Positions 1-8,532 of a stretch of DNA of 15,000 nt are shown in pieces; positions within the stretch are counted from its first letter, which is position 1; the number at the start of each line of letters is the position of its first letter. The DNA lies in assembly GCF_964340395.1 (NCBI RefSeq), contig NC_135565.1:8356742-8371741 (forward strand), in the 5' to 3' direction. The stretch comes from Glandiceps talaboti (taxonomy: Eukaryota > Hemichordata > Enteropneusta > Spengelidae). Below the pieces are notes generated by a model. The model saw only the letters and a program-made list of their open reading frames with translations, made no database searches and was not told where the DNA came from. Both the position numbers and the translations under genes were made by a program.

Positions 1-784
1 AAGCAGACTACAACTTACAAGCTCTCAAAGAAAAATGTTCAGTTTTTAAAGGATCAATTTTTTATTTCATGAAATATATTTGTTGGAGATGAAAGCATTA
101 ATCAACAAAATTACACAAAAAGTCTTGTGAACAGCTCATCCATTTCCATAGTAACCAGATGTGTTTTGGTTTAAATTTGTGATTTATTTGTGTAACACAC
201 ATTCCTATATATGAAAGTAAAGTAACTGTATGATAACACTTCATATTTTTAAATATAATTAAAATAGATCATATGGAAACCATGGAAATATAATTTCACC
301 AAATCAGTCAAATATGATTTCTTCACAATTGGAAATCATGTGATATGTAGGTTTGTCTTGCTTTAAGTTTTATTTGAAAGAAGCAAATTTTATTGAAATT
401 GAGTTTTTTAGGGCAGTAAATCATAATTTCATTATTATGTTAACACTCTTTCAGGACAATGTGTTTCCATGGCAATCTACTATGTAGACTTTGAAATAAT
501 TTTGTTAAATATGAAAGTGCATAATGTTGAGGCAGACTTTGCAAATTTTCTTGCAGCATTTTGCATATAAAATGGTATTTGTTTGGTATTTCTGATGAAA
601 TGAAAATAAGGTGGTTCCATTATAGAAATAAGTTCAGTGAGATATGAAATGTGACCTCAACTTGAACTTTCAAATTTTGGTATAAACAACAAATAGAGCT
701 ATAGAAAAGAATTTGTCCGGACCAAAAGAATGATTCTATTAATTCTTACTGGCTGTACTAATAAGATAGGACTAATTTAATTTT
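1..784. other. AT-rich intergenic DNA with RFX/X-box-like motifs
   Basis: No coding region of useful length is visible on either strand. The stretch is AT-rich and carries three short motifs built on TTCCATGG/ATAGTAAC: TTTCCATAGTAACC at 143-156, GGAAACCATGGAAA near 275-288, and GTTTCCATGGCAAT at 463-476. The last is one base short of the palindromic X-box bound by RFX factors (GTTNCCATGGNAAC type). Such motifs are also common in interspersed repeats, so function is not implied. Confidence 0.4.
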
Positions 785-835
785 GAGAACCTGGGATTGA
801 AACCCTGACCTTTAAAGAGGCAAGGTCCAGCATAT
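785..835 (-). mobile_element. tRNA-derived SINE relic (3' half of a tRNA-like head)
   Basis: On the minus strand this stretch reads like the 3' half of a tRNA-like region. A possible anticodon arm pairs ACCTT with AAGGT, and is followed by GGTTTCAATCC, close to the Pol III box B consensus GGTTCGANTCC. No convincing box A or 5' half is seen upstream on that strand, and the acceptor ends do not pair, so it is not a working tRNA. A degraded SINE head is the simplest reading. It resembles the better-preserved head at 13680-13748, on the same strand. Confidence 0.28.
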
Positions 836-1323
836 ATGAATATTTTTCTGCATGGAATCAAAAATTGTGTATGCTGTCTTTTAAAAACTCTATTTAGTCG
901 TCACTAGTAACTAAGAAATCTGTATCTAATCTATTTTAGCCAAAAGAATGAATGATTTTAGAGATACTTTGCATCCAGAAATTTTAAGGATCAAAATAAA
1001 AGGGTGCTACATTTAAGCGCTCTTCAATTTAAAACATAAGTATCATTTACAAGGTAAAATAAGTAGTGTCTCATGAAATGTTGGACTTTGTGTTAATTAT
1101 TGTTACAGATATGTCTGGTCAAGTTAACTCAGCAATGATGTCAATATAGGATTCCATTGGACATCAAGGTAATTTCCCAGATGTCAACTTCTACATCATT
1201 TACATCACAATTGTTTAAATTGAAGAGTGCAGAGAAAACTTGATGAAGGAGTACTTTACTGGCTAAGTACTGTAGTTCAATATACACAATGAGGTACAAA
1301 ACCAAACGGCTCTTTTAGAGGGG
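836..1323. other. Intergenic, nothing recognised
   Basis: The stretch is AT-rich. No ORF of useful length, splice-flanked coding stretch or strong repeat structure was seen on either strand. Confidence 0.4.
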
Positions 1324-1359
1324 GAGATACTTATGCAAGAAGAGATACTTATGCAAGAA
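1324..1359. repeat. Perfect 18-bp tandem duplication
   Basis: GAGATACTTATGCAAGAA occurs twice back to back (1324-1341 and 1342-1359) with no mismatch. This suggests a recent replication-slippage duplication in otherwise unique DNA. Confidence 0.85.
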
Positions 1360-1456
1360 ACCTATTACACACTGCATGTCAATTTCAATCGCTAATCTTA
1401 CAATGCACACATCACAAATCACTCACCGTCATTTCAGATGAAATGTACAATTCAAC

Positions 1457-1496
1457 AAACAAACAAACAAACAAACAAACAAACAAACAAACAAAC
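1457..1496. repeat. (AAAC)10 microsatellite
   Basis: Ten perfect AAAC units. The 60-residue minus-strand reading frame across it owes its VCLF repeats entirely to this microsatellite and is not a gene. Confidence 0.95.
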
Positions 1497-1698
1497 ACAG
1501 AACTTTTGAACATAACAAACATACACACAACATTTTTGTACATTGCTATAAACATGTAAACATTGTCAACTTTTTGTACACAATTTGTATACACTATACT
1601 ACTACAATTGTATAAAGTTTGTTGTTGTTGGCTTTGTAATTTTGACTCGTGAATATGATATTATGATATAAAATTAATTACATGTCATGTCCTTCGAT

Positions 1699-2481
1699 TT
1701 ACTCTCTACTCCAGTTTTTATCTGTAAATGCCAATTGCTTACCATCATCACCTGACAATTTTGGAGACTTTGTTGGTTCCTGCATTTTGGTAGGCCAACC
1801 AATTCCAACCTCTGGCCCTTGTCCGCCCCTCTTGTCTCCAAAGCCCTGCTGGAATGTTGGAGACTTTGTTGGTTCCTGCATTTTGGTAGGCCAACCAATT
1901 CCAACCTCTGGTCCTTGTCCGCCCCTCTTGTCTCCAAAACCGAGCTGGAATCTTGTTTCTACTTGATCAGCCAAGGCTACCAAGCCTGTAATTTTAAGAA
2001 GCTGAGTGAGGGATTCTGGCTTTGATCTACTAATATGACCAAGGTCTCTTAACTTGTGTAAGAAAGCAATGCGTGGATGCTTTTCAGAGAGGATGGCCTC
2101 CTTATCTGCTGCAGTAACCTTCGGATCCAGCCCTTCTGCGAAACTGAGCAATTTGTACAAATTATCTACAAAATTTAAACAGATTTTTAGATACATTAAT
2201 AGATACATGAACAAATAAATGAAGGAATGAGCTAAGGATCGAGCAAATGAGTGAAAACAAGAATGAATATATGTCAAAATAATAAAGTGTCCACTTAATG
2301 TTATGGTGTGTAACAGTACATGTATATGGTTTTGCCAATGTGTGTAAGGACACGTAAGGAGTACAAGTTTACATTACCATACAAAGCAAAGACGGAAACA
2401 CAACTACAATGAATTTACAATCCTACAATAAAATTGTTTTCATTTACATTTAATGACGTCAGCACATTTTGCATTGTCCAT
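1699..2481 (-). CDS. Death-effector-domain-like protein with two 32-aa repeats (two exons)
   Basis: The model is exon 1 at 2481-2448, an intron at 2447-2166 (282 bp) and exon 2 at 2165-1699 ending in TAA. The ATG has a good context (GAACAATGG). The donor is T|GTAAATG and the acceptor TTTTGTAG|AT. Exon 1 leaves one base and exon 2 supplies two, giving a Tyr codon and an open frame of 166 residues. Residues about 10-84 look like a short death fold: NLYKLLSFAEGL as helix 1, VTAADKEAIL as helix 2, then FLHKLRDLGHIS and SLTQLLKITGLVALADQV, which match the hydrophobic spacing of the C-terminal DED helices. The region is shorter than a usual DED of about 80 residues, a clear helix 3 is missing, and the RxDL motif of helix 6 is not present. 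Residues 88-146 are two copies of a Gly/Pro-rich 32-aa unit (GFGDKRGGQGPEVG...). By inference it is a cytoplasmic adaptor in apoptosis or innate immune signalling. The splice model is fairly firm and the domain call is moderate. No canonical AATAAA was found within 300 bp downstream. Confidence 0.55.
1761..1952 (-). repeat. 96-bp in-frame coding tandem duplication
   Basis: Two units, 1761-1856 and 1857-1952, differ at only about five positions, and the first 55 bases are identical. The period of 96 bp keeps the frame and encodes the two 32-residue repeats of the death-fold-like protein. One difference (GGG/GGA) is silent; the others cluster at the unit junction. Confidence 0.9.
2454..2461. 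promoter_or_regulatory. Perfect CRE palindrome inside coding exon 1
   Basis: TGACGTCA is the full CREB/ATF site. It lies within the 34-bp coding part of exon 1 (the Ala-Asp-Val-Ile codons) and about 90 bp downstream of the predicted start site. It could act as a downstream promoter element, but an 8-bp match can also occur by chance. Confidence 0.35.
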
Positions 2482-2523
2482 TGTTCTGCGCACGGCGCAC
2501 TTGGCAGGAGCGAACAATTCAAC

Positions 2524-2538
2524 TTAGTCTTCTGTCAT
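2524..2538 (-). other. Short upstream ORF in the predicted 5' UTR
   Basis: ATG ACA GAA GAC TAA lies between the predicted transcription start and the main ATG at 2481. If transcribed, this four-codon uORF could lower translation of the death-fold-like protein. It depends on the promoter call being right. Confidence 0.25.
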
Positions 2539-2574
2539 TATTTTGATTCAACGAAATACATTTTTCAAAAATGG

Positions 2575-2580
2575 TTTATA
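2575..2580 (-). promoter_or_regulatory. TATA box of the death-fold-like gene
   Basis: On the minus strand TATAAA reads from 2580 to 2575, followed by CC. The usual spacing of about 30 bp puts the start site near 2550 and gives a 5' UTR of about 70 nt before the ATG at 2481. The surrounding DNA is AT-rich, so a chance match is possible, but the spacing to the gene fits. Confidence 0.4.
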
Positions 2581-2581
2581 A

Positions 2582-2960
2582 GATTTAGTTGTCATCACAT
2601 GTAGGAGAAATAACGAATATATTATAATATAAAACTTGCATGTGATTACATGGGGTTAGACACTTGAATAGAGTCTATGTATTGAAGTTTTTGAGTTATG
2701 CAGTAATAAAGTGATTTCTAACTACAAATATGGCTGCCACCACAAAATTACATGAGCACCAAAAATAATTCTTGTGTGTGTATGCTTCTTTTCTTGAATA
2801 GTACTTGTAAACATGATTTAGAAGAAATTAGTTGATATCTAAACACTATAATGTGTCTGTGATAGGCAGGAATTGACTTGATTTTGATACTTAGCCCTGA
2901 AATGTCAAGGTCAAAGGTCAATGTTTCAAAAGATTGCTTGCATCTGATAATATGTCAGTG
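2582..2960. other. Intergenic with DR1 motif
   Basis: No gene is seen. AGGTCAAAGGTCA at 2908-2920 is a perfect direct repeat with one-base spacing (DR1), the kind of site bound by HNF4, COUP-TF and RXR heterodimers. It sits in sequence that looks like old interspersed repeat, so a repeat-borne motif is the safer reading. Confidence 0.4.
2678..2705 (+). repeat. 28-bp direct repeat, copy 1
   Basis: Twenty-eight bases containing GTTTTTGAGTTATGCAGTA recur at 2959-2986, 281 bp away, with two mismatches. The flanks do not align, so this is probably a conserved core of an old dispersed repeat. Confidence 0.7.
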
Positions 2961-2986
2961 TATTACAGTTTTTGAGTTATGCAGTA
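2959..2986 (+). repeat. 28-bp direct repeat, copy 2
   Basis: Second copy of the motif at 2678-2705, differing at two adjacent bases (GA against AC). The open frame that begins inside it (2979-3221, plus) has no recognisable protein features and is treated as chance. Confidence 0.7.
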
Positions 2987-3356
2987 TGTCTTCATTCAGT
3001 CACATAGAAGTGAAGTATTAGATGGGGGAGGGGGCAGTGTGTCTTCTACGAAGACTTGTTACATGTTGGTAGTTTCGTCTATTGCCCAAAAGGGTCTGAA
3101 TAGCCTAAGTGTCAAAATACCTCCAGAGCTGTTACGACACCCAATGAGAGTTGTGCATATTCCCATCTCAAGCTTTCCCTCCTACCTTTTACTGTTAAGA
3201 TGCTACAAAACTCCCTTTTGAATATATTTAACCTGTGTAGTCAATTATTATATATGGTGGCGCTATCCTAGAATATTAAAAAAGTACTTACAAGATAGTC
3301 AATTGGTCCAAACTGAGTCACGATCAAAACATACATGCCATGTGAATATGATATAT

Positions 3357-3373
3357 GGGGTGGGGGGGGGGGG
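3357..3373 (+). repeat. G-rich run (GGGG T G12)
   Basis: Four Gs, one T, then twelve Gs. It can form a G-quadruplex or a slippage-prone tract. No gene lies near it. Confidence 0.85.
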
Positions 3374-4289
3374 AGGTCATCATGTTTTAGAATTAAGTAT
3401 TCGGGTCAGCCTGTGTATACGTGCTTTTACAGAGGAAGGTCAGTGAATTTCCGTTGGCCAGATGGAAAAAAATCCATCGACCCCGCAGGCCAGAGAAAGT
3501 GACCGGTCCATAGCAAATATACCATTTAAAGGCACTAGATAGAGCAACTTGATGTTTCTATAGATCTTATAATTGTAGGTGATGTAAAATTATTAATTGA
3601 CTCTCTGCCATCCCATAGTTTATGAAAATGTTTCTATTTCCTGAAGTTCCCTTTTAATATGTTAATTTTTTTAAAAATAATACTACAAATATTTATATAA
3701 ATACAAATATTTTGTGATTTTGGCATAATCCCATCACTGCTACCATGCAGTTCCAAATCCTACTGCTACCACATCCCACCACTGCCATCGTTGTAAAGTA
3801 ATATCATAACATATCAGTGAAATACAGTGAATTAACTGTTAGTTCTTGTGTGAGGAGAGGTGTGGGTCTCACTATAGTAAAGGGGGAACAGTGTGACAAG
3901 ATATTGGGGATAATTTGGTGGAGTGGCGATATGAGGAAGGGTCACTTTTTAGCACAACAGGCTGAGGGAGGGTAACATTTTATGCCACATACCGGGCTTG
4001 ATTTACCCTGGCCCTTCCCTTGTAATTACTCATTGGCTAACTAAAGCTTCAAAACTGTAAAAAGAAAATCACAAATGTGAAACATGTGACTGAAACAGTT
4101 GCTATAGATTTTAAAATCATAGTCAAGTGTGGTGACATCCTTACCTTGAGTAATTTCATCAGATATTTGATTCAAGTAGACAATAAAAGGATCTATTAGT
4201 GCTGCCATGTCTTACTGCTGTTTCCACGATGTTACTATAAAGGTTGTATTGATAGTAAAACCTGCGATGAAAAACATAATTAATATTAG
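3374..4289. other. Intergenic, no gene seen
   Basis: No convincing coding sequence on either strand. A small hairpin with arms GATGGA and TCCATC lies around 3460-3480. The rest shows no clear repeat or RNA-gene signature. Confidence 0.4.
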
Positions 4290-4400
4290 GGGCCGGCCAT
4301 TTTTAACCGATGTGGGGCCATTAAAACAAATATCATTTGAAAGGACAGGGGGTCATTTTGGAAAACACCACTTGAATTGGAGAGGTCACGTTGGAAAATG
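4290..4400 (+). repeat. Degenerate minisatellite (GGNCATTTTGGAAAA-type)
   Basis: Four related motifs follow each other: GGCCATTTTTAACC, GGGGCCATTAAAAC, GGGGGTCATTTTGGAAAA and GAGGTCACGTTGGAAAA, at irregular spacings of about 22-35 bp. This explains the open frame here (4207-4401, plus), whose C-terminal GGHFGKHH/RGHVGK echoes are repeat-derived. A decayed minisatellite is more likely than a gene. Confidence 0.45.
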
Positions 4401-5040
4401 ACGAAAAAAATGCTATGCACGGCGTCATATCAATATCCATACTTTAGGGACTTTGTAATACAGAGAAAAATATCACTCAAAGCATACCTGCCAATAATCA
4501 CACTGTTAGCACAAAACATTTAGGTTGACTGTGGATGACCATGGCCTTGAATGACAGATTTTATTTCCCTTTTAGAATAATAGTTTTTTGTGACCCAACC
4601 TGGACCATACGTATTTTGATTTTTTTTAAAAATTACACGTGGCATGCAGTTTTGATTAAGAAATAGTAGTTTCTTACTCCATGACATCAACTTGGAATAT
4701 CGATTATGAGACACGCCTTTTTCGTGTCTCGATATAGAAAAGATATTACAAAACAGTGGGAGGAGGAATCCAACACCCCTGCAGTTGCAAGGAAGCTGTC
4801 ATAGCTAATCAATGGCTGCATACATTATCAGTCTGTTATTTTTGTCAGCCATTGCTGATGTTTTCTAATTTATTGATGAAAGTCAATAGAAAATTGAAAC
4901 AGATACGAGTGTGCTTTTAGAATGAAAATATAGAAATGAACATGCGTTTCAAAAAAATGGTAGTTCTATCACAACTATAGATGTCTGATAGAGAGGTTGA
5001 TGTAAAATAAAATAAAACCAGATTTAAACTGAATGCCTCC
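4401..5040. other. Intergenic, nothing recognised
   Basis: AT-rich, without coding or RNA signatures. A 64-residue minus-strand open frame (4520-4714) has no domain-like pattern and no splice or poly(A) support. Confidence 0.4.
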
Positions 5041-5050
5041 CGTAAGGGAA

Positions 5051-6025
5051 TCACTAATTATGCAAATAAGTCATTAAACTGAAAAAAACTATGGTAACAG
5101 GCTTTGTTTTTTAGACAAGCGTGCTTTCTTAGGTTAATGTATGTAAGAGTGTATGATACTGCTTAATTACTGAATATTGTTCATTATTCAAAATACTCAT
5201 TAAAGGTAAAAGTTGTAGCAACAAACTTCACAGGACAGGTGCGTATTGCATTTTCAAGATACAACCTAGTTACCTAAAATCATTAATCATGCAAATTTTT
5301 CATTAAAACTAAGCTATATAAAAGATTTTATAGGACATATTCGCTTTGTTATGGTTAACATATGTACTAAATTGTATTGAAATTGAAGTATGCAGTCTTA
5401 AGATATAGCCTAATTACTGAAAATAATTAATTATGCAAATTATTCATTAATACTGTAAGGTACATCAACTAACTTTATAGGACATACACAATTTGTTATG
5501 GTTAATGTATGTACTGAATTGTATTGAAATTGAAGTATGCAGTCATAAGATATAGCCTAATTACCAAGAATCATTAATTATACAAATTATTCATTAACAC
5601 TGAAAGGTACACCAACAAGCTTTACAGGACATATACAATTGTTATGGTTAACGTGTGTACTGAATTATATTGGAATTGAAGTATGTATTCTTAAGATATA
5701 GCCTAATTACCGAAAATCATTAATTATGCAAATTATTCATTACACTGTACGGTGCATCAACAAACTTGATAGGACATATGTGTTTTCTTATGGTTAATGT
5801 ATGTACTAAATTATGTTGAATTTGAAGTATGTATTCTTAAGACATAGCCTAATTACCAGAAATAATTAATTATGCAAATTATTCATTAACGCTGTAAGAT
5901 ACATCAACGAATTTTATAGGACAAATTTATGCTGTTATGTTTAACGAATATACTAAATTATATTGAAATTGAAGTATGCAGTCTTAAGATATTGCGTAAT
6001 TAGTTGATTTCATTAATATGCAAAT
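5051..6025 (+). repeat. ~146-bp tandem array with an octamer in most units
   Basis: Units are anchored on TAATTATGCAAATTATTCAT. Octamers ATGCAAAT start at 5060, 5289, 5433, 5726, 5872 and 6018; a variant (ATACAAAT) starts at 5580 and a decayed one lies near 5187. From 5289 the spacings are 144, 147, 146, 146 and 146 bp. Each unit also carries GGTTAATGTATGTAC, ATTGAAATTGAAGTATG and TTAAGATATAGCCTAATTAC blocks. The leftmost units are shorter and degenerate, as expected at the older edge of an array. Confidence 0.92.
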
Positions 6026-6146
6026 TTATCTAATTAAACATTAACAGATCTGGCTCAAAACCTAATCAGGTCTAGCTATTACCCTAAAGATTATATATCC
6101 CAAATTTCATTACAATTGAGCCAGCCGATTTTTAGAAAATGATGAC

Positions 6147-6173
6147 ACAGACAGACAGACAGACAGACAGACA
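6147..6173 (+). repeat. (ACAG)6-7 microsatellite
   Basis: Six full ACAG units plus ACA, directly after the tail sequence AGAAAATGATGAC. It belongs to the element that ends near 6200. Confidence 0.95.
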
Positions 6174-6793
6174 ATCCCCTTTTAATACCGAGGTAATAAA
6201 ACACATCATCGGTTTGGCACTAATTGAAATATTTGACACCCCCCCCCAACCTGTGTGCAAATGCCTTAGCAATACGTTTTTTCATACGCTAATGTTACCA
6301 AAATTGACGTGTATACATTGGAAAAAATTGAAAAACTAGACAGTCGTCTACGAATTTATTTAATATTTGCAACAACTTATAACACACTACACTATAAGGC
6401 GTACCTAGTATTTGAGCTATAAGTTGTGAATGTACGAAATGCCTTAAGCTTAATGTAATAGAAACATTTTAGTTTTTCAGTACAGGACATTTCACATTTG
6501 GACAGTATTAAAGCGATAATATATATGATAATATTTTGAAAAGAACGTGAGATGAACATGATCTGTGTGCTTTATAAGCTAACCAGAAAGTTAGAGAGGC
6601 GACACATAGAAACGAAACCACTGTGTTCACATCATTTGAAATACACAATTTACTGATGCAAAACTACCCTGCTATTGTTAAAATTCAATAGCTCTGTCGA
6701 TTGAAAGCATGACCCCTGATCCCAGTTGACTGAACTGCCATTTACCTGAAGTTGAGCGTCGATCAGGAATTTCAAATGGCCGAGGTAGTTTTA

Positions 6794-6806
6794 GGGGGGG
6801 GGGGGG
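6794..6806 (+). repeat. G13 homopolymer
   Basis: Thirteen consecutive Gs in copy 1, where copy 2 reads TCTGGGCGTG at the matching place. The run expanded after the duplication or was lost in copy 2. Confidence 0.9.
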
Positions 6807-7149
6807 CTTTTGATAACCTCCCATCAAAAATTACTGAATACCGGACGTTCATCAAAAGTTAGTCAACCATTGGTTCTTACCTCTGCGAACTTGATGGTTG
6901 TTGTCACAATGTTTACTCATATGCATACCCGTGTTGCTGAAGTGAATGTTTCCCAAAGATTAATCACTTTTAGAATTGTTGCTGGAATGTGTTTCCAAAG
7001 AGTTTGGTACCAATATCATACGCCAACGTGGTCTAGATAAGTGAAGTTTCAATAAATGTCTTCCGAAAGTATAAAAAATTCGAAGCTGTTAAACTTGAAA
7101 AGTCGCCATTAAGAACGTGATATTGTAGATAAGTATATTGTATAGTTAC

Positions 7150-7240
7150 AGATTTTCATTAACAAGCTTAAGGCTATATCTTACAATTTCCACATGAGAT
7201 GGTACTCTCGTAGCCATGGTATGTGAATGGCGACATCATA
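7150..7240 (-). repeat. Inverted, decayed unit of the 146-bp family (copy 1)
   Basis: On the minus strand this reads ATGGCTACGAGAGTACC ... GAAATTGTAAGATATAGCC ... GTTAATGAAAATC. In order it matches the array unit ATGGTTAACGTGTGTACTG ... GGAATTGAAG ... TTAAGATATAGCC ... GAAAATCATTAA. The octamer end is missing here. The same inverted unit sits at the matching place in copy 2. Confidence 0.6.
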
Positions 7241-7245
7241 ATGTC

Positions 7246-7251
7246 TTTATT
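7246..7251 (-). terminator. Candidate poly(A) signal
   Basis: AATAAA on the minus strand, about 40 bp beyond the stop codon of the candidate terminal exon at 7490-7293. Canonical hexamers are frequent in AT-rich DNA, so this is supporting evidence only. Confidence 0.3.
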
Positions 7252-7290
7252 ATATCCTTTGTTTTCAAGTGTTTACACCCGTGAAAAGTA

Positions 7291-7490
7291 TTAGCTCTTC
7301 GCCGGTTCAGCCTCGGTCGCTGGGCGTGGTTTAGTTAAAGTAACCATTGGGCCTGGTATGCTCATTTGTTTTGGCGGGACAACTTTTAATCGTAACAGAG
7401 TCGATATTTCGTTTGAAAAAGTATGATGTCGGTTGGTGAAAAGTTGGCAGATATGACTCGAATGCTTGTCCGTTGACATAGTCTCAAAGG
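7291..7490 (-). CDS. Candidate terminal coding exon, unknown product
   Basis: Not recognised. The minus strand has TGTTTTCACAG| as a plausible acceptor just before 7490. An open frame then runs through an in-frame ATG at 7479 (A at -3) to a stop at 7291-7293; from the ATG it is 62 residues. The C-terminal part, VVPPKQMSIPGPMVTLTKP followed by RPATEAEPAKS, looks more protein-like than the flanks. It lies in the only unique DNA between the two duplicated segments, and AATAAA follows the stop by about 40 bp. No domain is visible. A second frame over the same exon is also open, to 7386, so even the frame is uncertain. Confidence 0.27.
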
Positions 7491-8482
7491 CTGTGAAAAC
7501 ACATCTTGAGTTTGGCAGTAATTTGAATTTTTAATTAAAATTTTAAACCTTTGACACTGACCTGTTTGCACATGTCTTAGACACACGTGTTTTTGTGTGT
7601 ACGCTACAATTACCAAAATTGGTGTGTGCACATCGGACAAAAATATGATACACGAGTCAGTCTAGTAGGTTTAAGATGCGCAGCAAAATTATAACACAAC
7701 ACATTCTAAGGTGCACCTAGTGAGTTGTCAATGTACAAATCGCCTTAATGTATAGTAATTGAAACTTTTTAGTTTTTGAGAACATACAATTTCATATTTC
7801 AATGGACATTAATTACTAAACCGATAATATTTAAGTTTTGCAGAAAACGTGAAATGAATATGGTCTATGTGATTTATACACTAACTAGAAGGATTGAGTG
7901 GTGACTCATAAAACGAAACGAAAGTGTTTGTATGATTTGAAATACACAACTTACTGCAAAACTACCCTCGGGCAGCTATTGTTAAAATTCAATAGATCTG
8001 CCGATTGAAAGCATGACCCCTGATCTCAGCTCAATGAACTGACATTTTTATGAAAGTGAGCTTTGATCAAGAATTTAAAAATGGCCAATGTAGTCTGGGC
8101 GTGAACTTTTGAATACCTCCCAGCGAAAACTACTGAATACCTGACCTTCATCAAAAGTAAGCGTAGTCAATCATTGGTTCTTACCTCTGCAAACTTGATG
8201 GTTGTTGTCACAATGTTTACTTATGTATGTGTCTACCCTTGTTGCCGAAGTGAATATTTCCCTAGTAACCACTTTCTTTTAGCTTGTTGCTGGAATGAGT
8301 TTCGCAAAAGTTTGGTACCTATATTATAATGTCAACGTGGTCTTGATCAGTGAGGTTCAATAACTGTTCACGCAAAGTGTCAAGAATATGAAGGGGTCAA
8401 ACTTCAAAAGTCGCCATTAAGATCTGGAGTTGTCGTTGTATAGTTGCACCGATCCAGTCAGATGACGAACCCGGTAGTTTCA

Positions 8483-8492
8483 GTCACGTGAC
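8483..8492. promoter_or_regulatory. CLEAR-type E-box GTCACGTGAC
   Basis: A perfect 10-bp palindrome, the form preferred by MiT/TFE and USF basic helix-loop-helix factors. It lies in the 420 bp unique to copy 2. No gene start is visible next to it, so its role is open. Confidence 0.3.
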
Positions 8493-8532
8493 AAGACAGA
8501 CTCGTATAAGATACGTGCAATGAATGACTTAC

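Larger units (their letters stand above)
5041..6200 (+). mobile_element. HINE/pearl-like nonautonomous element (tandem core plus ACAG tail)
   Basis: The architecture is a core of tandem ~146-bp units (5041-6025), then a unique tail of about 120 bp, then an (ACAG)n tract and a short end (ATCCCCTTTTAATACCGAGG). The pearl elements of bivalves and other Helentron-associated interspersed elements (HINEs) share this layout of core repeats, flank and tetranucleotide microsatellite. The tail contains an inverted pair, GGCTCAA at 6052-6058 and TTGAGCC at 6116-6122, which could form a stem. No transposase or Rep/helicase is present, so the element is nonautonomous. The left end is not sharply defined. 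Naming it HINE-like rests on architecture, not on a sequence match. Confidence 0.5.
6198..7270 (+). repeat. Diverged segmental duplication, copy 1
   Basis: This segment aligns in order with 7496-9004. Shared blocks include AAAACACATC, TTACCAAAATTG, GTTAAAATTCAATAG, GATTGAAAGCATGACCCCTG, GGTTCTTACCTCTGC, CTTGATGGTTGTTGTCACAA and AAGTCGCCATTAAGA. The offset between copies is about 1304-1314 bp through most of the length and about 1725 bp at the right end, because copy 2 holds some 420 bp more. By eye the best blocks are about three-quarters or more identical. Copy 1 has a C9 run (6239-6247) and a G13 run (6794-6806) that copy 2 lacks. Copy 1 begins right at the end of the ACAG element. Confidence 0.85.

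Noticed and set aside
1412-1594. 60-residue minus-strand frame rich in VCLF
   Set aside because: Generated by the AAAC microsatellite.
1682-2025. Plus-strand and alternative minus-strand frames with Cys/Pro repeats over the 96-bp duplication
   Set aside because: They are other-frame readings of the duplicated coding exon of the minus-strand death-fold-like gene.
2166-2277. Extension of the exon 2 frame upstream to an ATG at 2277, giving 192 residues
   Set aside because: The added part is low-complexity (SFARSLAHSFIYLFMYLLMY) and AT-rich. It is better explained as intron before the TTTTGTAG acceptor.
5051-6025. CRISPR array
   Set aside because: The units are diverged ~146-bp satellite-like repeats without short identical repeats and unique spacers, in eukaryotic DNA.
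6810-7040. 76-residue plus-strand frame in copy 1 of the duplication
   Set aside because: The aligned sequence in copy 2 has frame-breaking indels, so the frame is not conserved between copies.
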